Of a DNA stretch of 10,846 nucleotides, positions 1 through 5,699 are shown piece by piece. The number at the start of each line of letters is the position of its first letter. The first letter of the stretch is position 1. A program made the position numbers and the translations under genes. The DNA is from an uncultured Actinomycetes bacterium (GTDB lineage: Bacteria; Actinomycetota; Actinomycetes; Nanopelagicales; Nanopelagicaceae), in assembly GCA_937864205.1 (NCBI GenBank), contig CALMJB010000137.1:1-10846 (forward strand), given 5' to 3'. The notes under the pieces were generated by a model that was given only the letters and a program-made list of their open reading frames with translations, had not been told where the DNA came from and ran no database searches.

Positions 1-632
1 AAAAATCCATCTTTGCTTAAAGCAGTTTCTACCATTTTTACAACTTGGCGATGTTTGATATTTCCCGCTACCGAGACCACTAAATCTTTAGGTTGGTATT
101 TTTCTCGGTAATAATTAAAGACCGTTTCTCGTGACATATTTTTAATAGATTTAACGCTGCCCAATATTGGTCGACCAAGGGCAGATGATGCGCCAAAATA
201 ACTTTCTAGAAAAACATCATGTATCAAACTGCTGGGATCATCATCGCGCATGGCAATCTCTTCGAGAACAACGTTTCGTTCGGCATCAACATCTGCCGGC
301 TTAACAATTGAAGAGGTAATCAAGTCGCAAATCACATCAACTGCCAATGGCAGATCTTTATCAATCACGCGGGCGTAGAAGCAGGTGTACTCCTTGTCGG
401 TAAAGGCATTGGTATCTCCGCCAACTGCCTCAATTGATGAAGAAATTTCTAAAGCAGATCTAGTTTTAGTGCCTTTGAAAAGTAAATGTTCAAGAAAATG
501 CGAAGCTCCCGCGGTCTTTAAAGATTCATCGCGAGAGCCAACATTTACCCAAATTCCAAATGCGGCAGAGCGAACCGATTTTTCCCGTTCGGTAACGATT
601 CTTACCCCGGAAGGTAAAACGGTTTTCGCCAT
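1..632 (-). CDS. M16-family zinc metallopeptidase (pitrilysin/processing-protease-like), N-terminal part
   Basis: The first 210 codons lie in the window; the gene continues past the left edge, and M16B proteins are usually about 420-450 residues, so roughly half is visible. Reading 632 downward gives a protein starting MAKTVLPSGVRIV. It carries the inverted zinc motif HFLEH (His45, Glu48, His49) and a third ligand candidate at Glu125 in NVVLEEIAM, 76 residues after His49 as in mitochondrial processing peptidase beta. The conserved GGDTNAFT segment (residues 71-78) also fits. Family members cut peptides and short unfolded proteins; the substrate here is unknown. The ATG at 632 is the only reasonable start because an in-frame TAA lies two codons upstream. 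It begins 24 bases after the pnp stop with no clear Shine-Dalgarno, so it is probably translated from the pnp message. An M16 gene directly after pnp is common in actinobacteria and in several other bacteria. Confidence 0.93.
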   Translation of the reverse strand, partial: MAKTVLPSGVRIVTEREKSVRSAAFGIWVNVGSRDESLKTAGASHFLEHLLFKGTKTRSALEISSSIEAVGGDTNAFTDKEYTCFYARVIDKDLPLAVDVICDLITSSIVKPADVDAERNVVLEEIAMRDDDPSSLIHDVFLESYFGASSALGRPILGSVKSIKNMSRETVFNYYREKYQPKDLVVSVAGNIKHRQVVKMVETALSKDGF

Positions 633-656
633 CGGTTAGCCGCTTTGGGTTAAAGA

Positions 657-2849
657 TTATTCAGGCAGGTTTGCTGGAACTAATGAGTACTTTCCTTTTG
701 GATCGATCTCATCAATTACCACTTCAACTTTTTCGCCCACCTTCATCACATCTTCTAGATTTTCAATGCGCTTTCCACCAAACATCTTTCGAATTTGTGA
801 GATATGCAGTAATCCATCTTTGTTTGGAACCAAGTTAACGAATGCTCCGAAAGTTGCAAGCTTTACGACCGTTCCGGTGAACTTATCGCCAGCTTTTAAC
901 TCGACCGGATTTGCGATTGCATTGATCTGCGCTTTCGCCGCTTCGGCCGCACTTCCTTCAGTTGCACCGATATAGATGGTGCCATCATCTTCAATGGTGA
1001 TTTCTGCGCCAGTTTCATCTTGAATCTGATTGATCATCTTGCCCTTTGGACCAATGACCGCTCCGATTAAATCAACTGGAATCTTGATGCTGATGATTCG
1101 TGGTGCTAGCAAAGACATGTCATCTGGTTTGTCGATTGCTTGCGCCATCACATCGAGAATCTTTAAACGCGCTTCCTTCGCTTGAATTAATGCACCCGCT
1201 AAAACTTTCGCAGGAATGCCATCAAGTTTGGTATCTAATTGAAGTGCGGTGACAAAATCTTTTGTACCGGCAACTTTGAAATCCATATCGCCAAATGCAT
1301 CTTCAGCGCCTTGAATATCAGTTAGTGCAACGTATTCGGTTTTGCCATCAACTTCATCGGAAATTAATCCCATTGCGATACCGGCCACCATTGCCTTCAA
1401 TGGCACACCGGCATTTAATAACGACATAGTTGAAGCACAAACTGAACCCATTGAAGTAGATCCATTTGAACCTAACGCTTCAGATACTTGGCGAATCGCA
1501 TATGGAAACTCTTCGCGAGTTGGTAACACCGGAACCAGAGCGCGCTCGGCCAATGCACCATGTCCAATTTCGCGACGCTTTGGCGAACCAACGCGGCCAA
1601 CTTCACCTACTGAATATGGCGGGAAGTTGTAATTATGCATATATCGCTTGGAAGTTTCTGGACTTAAAGTGTCTAACTGCTGTTCCATTTTCAGCATGTT
1701 CAAAGTAGTTACACCAACAATCTGGGTTTCACCACGTTCAAATAATGCCGAACCATGAACTCGAGGAACTACTTCAACCTCGGCAGTTAGTGGGCGAATA
1801 TCTTTAATACCCCGGCCATCAATACGAATTTTCTCGCGCAAAGTGCGTTGGCGAACCAATTTCTTTTGAATTGAACGAAGTGCTTGATCAATTTCTTTGC
1901 CGCGTTCTGGGAATTGTTCGATTAATTGCTCATTCGTAGCTTTATTAACCGCCGAAATTGCTGCATCGCGATCTTGCTTTCCAGAAGTTTTTAGCGCTTC
2001 AACCAATTTATCTTTTGCAGCAGCTTCAACCGCTTTGTAAACATCCTCTTGATAATCTAAATAGATTGGATATTCCGCAACTGGTTTTGCCGCTAATTTT
2101 GCTAGGGCAATTTGTGCTTCACAGAGCGCACGAATAAATGGTTTTGCCGCCTCTAAACCTTGACCAACTATTTCTTCAGTTGGCGCAGTTTGTCCGGCTT
2201 TAATTAGATCAATTGTTTTAGTGGTTGCTTCTGCTTCAACCATCATGATCGCAACATCTTCAGGTGCATCGCCAGTGATACGTCCAGCTACCACCATGTC
2301 GAATACCGCTTTCTCCAAATCTGAATGATTTGGAAACGCCACCCATTGCCCATCAATTAATGCAATGCGCACGCCACCGATTGGTCCGGAGTATGGCAAG
2401 CCAGCTAATTGGGTAGACATCGATGCGGCATTAATTGCCACCACGTCATACATATGGTCAGGGTTTAATGCCATTACCGTCACAACAATTTGCACCTCAT
2501 TGCGCAATCCATCATCAAACGATGGCCGCAACGGACGGTCAATTAATCGACAGGTCAGAATCGCTTCCTCAGATGGTCGACCTTCGCGACGAAAGAATGA
2601 ACCGGGAATTCTGCCCGCGGCATACATTCTCTCTTCGACATCAACTGTTAATGGGAAGAAATCAAATTGATCTTTCGGATTTTTAGAGACAGTTGTAGCC
2701 GAGAGCAACATGCTGTCATCATCTAAATAAACCACTGCGCAACCGGCAGCCTGTCTTGCTAAACGTCCAGTTTCAAATCGAATCTGTCGTTTTCCAAATT
2801 TGCCGTTATCTATTTTTGCAACGGCAGAGTGAATTTCTTGACCCGACAT
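657..2849 (-). CDS. pnp: Polyribonucleotide nucleotidyltransferase (PNPase)
   Basis: PNPase degrades RNA 3' to 5' with phosphate, releasing nucleoside diphosphates, and can add tails in reverse. From the ATG at 2849 the protein has 730 residues, a normal length. Order: first RNase PH domain (about 5-140), alpha-helical domain (about 230-315), second RNase PH domain (about 335-545), KH domain (about 585-645; GPKG at 600-603) and S1 domain (about 653-727, with FGAFV and GLLHISQI). The catalytic set matching E. coli Asp486, Asp492 and Lys494 is present as Asp517, Asp523 and Lys525 in EDAFGDMDFK. Start choice: a TTG at 2873 would add eight residues but has no ribosome site. The ATG at 2849 has GGAG seven bases upstream and gives an N-terminus (MSGQEIHSAV) like other actinobacterial PNPases. 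It lies downstream of rpsO behind a structured leader. Confidence 0.97.
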   Translation of the reverse strand: MSGQEIHSAVAKIDNGKFGKRQIRFETGRLARQAAGCAVVYLDDDSMLLSATTVSKNPKDQFDFFPLTVDVEERMYAAGRIPGSFFRREGRPSEEAILTCRLIDRPLRPSFDDGLRNEVQIVVTVMALNPDHMYDVVAINAASMSTQLAGLPYSGPIGGVRIALIDGQWVAFPNHSDLEKAVFDMVVAGRITGDAPEDVAIMMVEAEATTKTIDLIKAGQTAPTEEIVGQGLEAAKPFIRALCEAQIALAKLAAKPVAEYPIYLDYQEDVYKAVEAAAKDKLVEALKTSGKQDRDAAISAVNKATNEQLIEQFPERGKEIDQALRSIQKKLVRQRTLREKIRIDGRGIKDIRPLTAEVEVVPRVHGSALFERGETQIVGVTTLNMLKMEQQLDTLSPETSKRYMHNYNFPPYSVGEVGRVGSPKRREIGHGALAERALVPVLPTREEFPYAIRQVSEALGSNGSTSMGSVCASTMSLLNAGVPLKAMVAGIAMGLISDEVDGKTEYVALTDIQGAEDAFGDMDFKVAGTKDFVTALQLDTKLDGIPAKVLAGALIQAKEARLKILDVMAQAIDKPDDMSLLAPRIISIKIPVDLIGAVIGPKGKMINQIQDETGAEITIEDDGTIYIGATEGSAAEAAKAQINAIANPVELKAGDKFTGTVVKLATFGAFVNLVPNKDGLLHISQIRKMFGGKRIENLEDVMKVGEKVEVVIDEIDPKGKYSLVPANLPE

Positions 2850-3041
2850 GGGCCAACTCCATTTCTCAACCAATTATTTTTAGATTATTAGAAAATGGAT
2901 CTTCGATCGAAGTTCACGGGTATAACTGCCCGGAAACCACTACCGAGGACCAATCTCTGCAATCGATACAAATTAATTGCACCGACTAAAAACCTTGGTT
3001 GTTGTTAGTTAGTTTTTCTGTTATTCAGTTTTCGTTATTTT
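2850..3041 (-). promoter_or_regulatory. rpsO-pnp intergenic region / structured pnp leader
   Basis: This is the longest gene-free stretch in the window. In transcript order it starts with an A-rich, probably unstructured part (about 3041-3000), then three inverted repeats. The first is TGCAAT/ATTGCA with a 12-base loop (2958-2981). The second is TTCCGGG/CCCGTGAA, seven pairs with one bulged T and an eight-base loop (2913-2935). The third is the perfect palindrome CTTCGATCGAAG (2901-2912). An AT-rich segment and the GGAG site follow. In E. coli the pnp leader hairpin is cut by RNase III and then degraded by PNPase itself, which gives autoregulation; a similar role here is inference. AT-rich matches such as AATAAT near 2885-2890 could be a -10 element, but I see no convincing -35. 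There is no hairpin followed by a U tract, so no clear terminator. Confidence 0.5.
2857..2860 (-). promoter_or_regulatory. pnp ribosome binding site (decides the start)
   Basis: Transcribed GGAG sits seven bases before the ATG at 2849. It lies inside the extra codons that a TTG start at 2873 would use, and no such motif precedes that TTG. This supports the shorter PNPase. Confidence 0.75.
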
Positions 3042-3311
3042 TTAGCGGCGAATACCGAGTTTTTCGATGATCGCGCGATATCTATTGATATCAGTCTTCG
3101 ATAAATACTGAAGAATTCGACGACGTTTACCAACCATCAGTAATAATCCACGACGGTTATGGTGATCGTTCTTATTTGTCTTCAAATGTTCAGTAACTTC
3201 ATCAATTCTCTTTGAAAGTAGCGCTACCTGCGCTTCTGGACTTCCCGTGTCAGTGGCAGATGAGCCAAACTGTTTAACGATATCTTTTTTAATTGCTGGT
3301 GTAATTGCCAT
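3042..3311 (-). CDS. rpsO: 30S ribosomal protein S15
   Basis: S15 binds the central domain of 16S rRNA early in 30S assembly and forms intersubunit bridge B4. From the ATG at 3311 the protein has 89 residues, the standard bacterial length, starting MAITPAIKKD. Recognisable blocks are TGSPEAQVALL, HLKTNKNDHHNRRGLL (rRNA-contact loop), VGKRRRILQYL and the C-terminal YRAIIEKLGIRR. Start choice: an ATG at 3320 would add Met-Lys-Gln, but the AAGGAAG ribosome site directly abuts it (zero spacing), while it lies nine bases before the ATG at 3311. rpsO sits between ribF and pnp, its classic position, behind a 150-bp leader that is a candidate S15 feedback site. Confidence 0.97.
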   Translation of the reverse strand: MAITPAIKKDIVKQFGSSATDTGSPEAQVALLSKRIDEVTEHLKTNKNDHHNRRGLLLMVGKRRRILQYLSKTDINRYRAIIEKLGIRR

Positions 3312-3320
3312 TTGTTTCAT

Positions 3321-3327
3321 CTTCCTT
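3321..3327 (-). promoter_or_regulatory. rpsO ribosome binding site (decides the start)
   Basis: Transcribed AAGGAAG lies immediately before the ATG at 3320 and nine bases before the ATG at 3311. Spacing favours initiation at 3311. Confidence 0.65.
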
Positions 3328-3461
3328 TTACTGTCACGAGGGCCTCGGGCTTACACACGATGGCTCGTTTACTCGCTTTGAGTGCAGAAGATTACCAGCG
3401 GTGATTAATTATTCAAAAATTTCCACGTATTAAGTGGCGATTAAAGCACGAAGTAGCCAGT
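3328..3461 (-). promoter_or_regulatory. rpsO 5' leader, candidate S15-responsive RNA
   Basis: The leader between ribF and the rpsO ribosome site begins AT-rich, then holds a GC-rich block at about 3336-3384 that contrasts with its surroundings and can fold in several ways. A hairpin ACTC/GAGT with a five-base loop lies at 3371-3383. A hairpin CGAG-GCC-CUCG lies at 3337-3347. The same CUCG can pair instead, as ACGAG/CUCGU, with 3364-3368, so the two pairings exclude each other. The block ends about ten bases before the ribosome site. Several bacterial phyla, including actinobacteria, have their own S15-binding leader RNAs that repress rpsO translation; assigning this one to such a family is inference. 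A promoter inside the AT-rich part (3395-3425) is possible, but I cannot point to clear -35 and -10 boxes. Confidence 0.55.
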
Positions 3462-3472
3462 TTATTTACTGG
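3457..3472 (-). repeat. Inverted repeat over the ribF stop codon
   Basis: CCAGT and ACTGG flank a six-base AT loop that contains the ribF TAA stop. The five-pair hairpin has no U tract after it, so it is not an intrinsic terminator. It may slow 3' exonucleases or be chance. Confidence 0.35.
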
Positions 3473-4349
3473 TTAATTGCCTTACTTGTTCGCAATCTAA
3501 TTTCATTTGCGCAAGTAAAGATGGCAGGCCATCAAATTTTAATGTGTCCCGTAATCTATGAGTGAACTCTAATTTTGCGGCTTGGTCATAAAGATTTAAA
3601 TCCACCTGATCAACTGCATAAGCTTCAACTTGTCTTGCTCGAATTCCATCAAAAGTCGGATTAGTTCCAATTGAAATTGCCGCCGGCCACCTTTCTGAAC
3701 CAACTGTTAAATATCCGGCGTAAATTCCATCGGCTGGAATTGTTGCGCCCTTTGCACATCCAATATTTGCAGTTGGATAACCAATTTCTCGACCACGTTT
3801 TTCACCATGCACGACCGGCCCACGCACAAAATAATTTCTAGTTAGTAATTGATTAGCCCGTTCAAGATCGCCATCTAAAATCAAATTGCGTATTCGAGTT
3901 GATGAAATTACCGAACCGCGTTCTTCCTGTAATTTTACGATTTCAACTTCGAAGCCATATTTATTTGAAATAGATTTTAAGTATTCTGGATTTCCCTCTG
4001 CCTTGTATCCAAATGAGAAGTTTTCGCCAATCACCACAAATTCGCTCTTTAATTCCCCCACCAAAATCTGTTCAATGAACTCATCTGCACTTTTTTTAGC
4101 AAATTCTTTGGTGAAGTTAATAGTGCGAACGTCAAACGCACCGGCTTCACGTAAGTAATGAACTCGGTCAGCTAAATTCAATAAAAAAGTTGGGGTGCGC
4201 TCTGGAGAAATTACCGAAACCGGATGCGGATCAAACGTTAGAGCAGTTACTGAGCCATAACTTTTTGCCCGGCGCAAAATCTGTTGGTGCCCAAGATGAA
4301 CGCCATCAAATATTCCTATCGCAGTGACATGTTTTGATTGCGCCATCAT
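3462..4349 (-). CDS. ribF: Bifunctional riboflavin kinase / FAD synthetase
   Basis: RibF phosphorylates riboflavin to FMN and then adenylylates it to FAD in the cytoplasm. The 295-residue protein has both modules. The N-terminal nucleotidyltransferase shows GIFDGVHLGH (12-21), FDPHP (39-43), GENFSFGYKAEGN (108-120) and ISSTRIR (148-154). The C-terminal kinase (about 170-292) shows GYPTANIG (190-197), IGTNPTF (227-233) and VEAYAVD (241-247), whose Glu242 matches the catalytic base. The start follows the truB stop by four bases, so translation is probably coupled. Two adjacent ATGs (4349 and 4346) are equally possible. The N-terminus is short: the FDGVHLGH motif comes about 15 residues earlier than in the actinobacterial RibF proteins I recall. 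RibF next to truB and rpsO is a classic arrangement. Confidence 0.95.
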   Translation of the reverse strand: MMAQSKHVTAIGIFDGVHLGHQQILRRAKSYGSVTALTFDPHPVSVISPERTPTFLLNLADRVHYLREAGAFDVRTINFTKEFAKKSADEFIEQILVGELKSEFVVIGENFSFGYKAEGNPEYLKSISNKYGFEVEIVKLQEERGSVISSTRIRNLILDGDLERANQLLTRNYFVRGPVVHGEKRGREIGYPTANIGCAKGATIPADGIYAGYLTVGSERWPAAISIGTNPTFDGIRARQVEAYAVDQVDLNLYDQAAKLEFTHRLRDTLKFDGLPSLLAQMKLDCEQVRQLTSK

Positions 4350-4353
4350 CTAA

Positions 4354-5241
4354 TTATTCTTTCACATCGCTATCGCTGGCTACCAAAATCGGAGTTGCCC
4401 TTTTATTTGGACCAACTTGCTTATTTTGTATTAGCGCCACAAACTGATTTTGATTATCAACTGCGCAAGTTATTTCATCGCTATCACAAGGCTGGATGAA
4501 TCGGCCAAAGCGAAGTTCTGCTACTTCATCAAAAGACAACGAACGAGTTTTAAATAATTTACCAAGCACCGTTGCGGTATCGATCAAATTCTCAGTCTTT
4601 ACCGTTTCTAAACTTTTCGCCTGTGAGATATCAAACGGAGCCACTAATGTGCGCCGTAATTCAATTAAATGTCCACCGCATTTTAAATTTTCACCTAAAT
4701 CTCGGGCGATAGCGCGAATATAAGTACCAGAAGAACAAGTGACCAAAATTCGAACTTCGTAGTGATTTTCAATCTTTTCAATGCTTTGTATTTGCAAATC
4801 AAATACTTCAACTTCGCGCGGTTTTATTTCCACCACTTCTCCGGCGCGAACCCGTTCATGCGCTGGTTTACCCTCGATTTTTATTGCCGACACCGAACTT
4901 GGTCGTTGCAATATCTTGCCAACAAATTTCCCAAGTTCTAATTGAATTTGGCTAGCTTGGATATTTTCAATTGGCGCGGTAAAAATCGCATTGCCTTCTT
5001 TATCATCGGTGTCGGTGGCAATTCCTAAATAAATATTGGCTATATAGGCCTTTTTGCCTTCAGTTATGTATTGCAATAATCGAGTGGCACCACCGATTCC
5101 CAGAACTAATACGCCAGTTGCCATCGGATCTAAAGTTCCGGCGTGACCGACTCTTTTCGTTTGAAAAATTTTGCGCACTTGCGCAACTACATCGTGACTT
5201 GTTATTCCCGCCGGTTTATCTATTACTAAAAAGCCTGACAT
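4354..5241 (-). CDS. truB: tRNA pseudouridine(55) synthase TruB
   Basis: TruB converts uridine 55 in the T-loop of most tRNAs to pseudouridine and also helps tRNA fold. The 295-residue protein starts MSGFLVIDKPAGITSHD and contains the catalytic motif GHAGTLDPMATGVL with Asp38 as nucleophile. Further family motifs are RPSSVSAIKIEGKPAHERVRAGE-type substrate contacts in mid-protein and CSSGTYIRAIARDLGE near 170-184. The C-terminal 70 or so residues form a compact domain of the kind seen in actinobacterial TruB rather than a full E. coli-like PUA domain; this is judged by eye. It begins 45 bases after rbfA with a weak ribosome site (AGTGAAAA). In many actinobacteria a DHH-family nanoRNase gene lies between rbfA and truB; here there is none. 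Confidence 0.95.
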   Translation of the reverse strand: MSGFLVIDKPAGITSHDVVAQVRKIFQTKRVGHAGTLDPMATGVLVLGIGGATRLLQYITEGKKAYIANIYLGIATDTDDKEGNAIFTAPIENIQASQIQLELGKFVGKILQRPSSVSAIKIEGKPAHERVRAGEVVEIKPREVEVFDLQIQSIEKIENHYEVRILVTCSSGTYIRAIARDLGENLKCGGHLIELRRTLVAPFDISQAKSLETVKTENLIDTATVLGKLFKTRSLSFDEVAELRFGRFIQPCDSDEITCAVDNQNQFVALIQNKQVGPNKRATPILVASDSDVKE

Positions 5242-5286
5242 TTTTCACTAATTCTTAATGTTATTTATTCAATGAATTAAGGGCGG

Positions 5287-5697
5287 TCAAACGTGCTTAT
5301 AAGGATTTTCCACCACGGGCTTAGCCTGTTTACGTAGCTGTTCTAATTCTCGGTCAGCTTGATGCATTTGTGAAATCAATTCATTCATTGCATTTGCAGA
5401 CTCTTGTAATCCATCTAGAAAAAATTCTAAAGTCGGAGTCACTCGTAAACCCAAAGTTCTTCCTACTTCAGATCGCAACATTCCCTTTGCAGAATTGAGT
5501 GCGGCTGCGGTGGCTTCTCGAGCATTCTCATCACCTAGTACGGTGTAAAAAACTGAAGCTTGTTGTAAGTCGCCAGTCACTTTTACATCGGTGACTGTGA
5601 CAAATCCAAGCCGCGGATCTTTTACTCGAGTTTCAAGTAAGTTTGCAATCACTTCTTTGATTCGATCTGCAACTTTCAATGGCCTTTTACTTGGCAT
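5287..5697 (-). CDS. rbfA: 30S ribosome-binding factor RbfA
   Basis: RbfA is a small KH-fold protein that binds the immature 30S subunit near the helix 1 / decoding region, helps process the 5' end of 16S rRNA and is needed for cold adaptation. The 136-residue protein matches the family throughout: RPLKVADRIKEVIANLL at the N-terminus, KDPRLGFVTVTDVKVTGDLQQASVFYTVLG in the core (split here only for description), a central helix LNSAKGMLRSEVGRTLGLR and the strand TPTLEFFLDG. The acidic and polar C-terminal tail is about 25 residues. The start lies two bases after the infB stop (TAAAAATG), so translation is very likely coupled; purine-rich codons at the end of infB can act as ribosome site. Placement after infB is nearly universal. 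Confidence 0.96.
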   Translation of the reverse strand: MPSKRPLKVADRIKEVIANLLETRVKDPRLGFVTVTDVKVTGDLQQASVFYTVLGDENAREATAAALNSAKGMLRSEVGRTLGLRVTPTLEFFLDGLQESANAMNELISQMHQADRELEQLRKQAKPVVENPYKHV

Positions 5698-5699
5698 TT

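Noticed and set aside
385..639. Plus-strand open frame opposite the M16 peptidase gene.
   Set aside because: The minus-strand frame encodes clear zinc-peptidase motifs over the same bases; the plus frame has no recognisable domain or ribosome site.
2850..2873. TTG start for pnp at 2873.
   Set aside because: There is no ribosome site before it, and the GGAG site for the ATG at 2849 lies inside the added codons; family N-termini match the shorter form.
3000..3041. Possible intrinsic terminator after rpsO (AACC-AA-GGTTTTT in transcript sense, near 2992-3002).
   Set aside because: The stem would be four pairs with a two-base loop, which is too tight to form; the U run alone is not enough.
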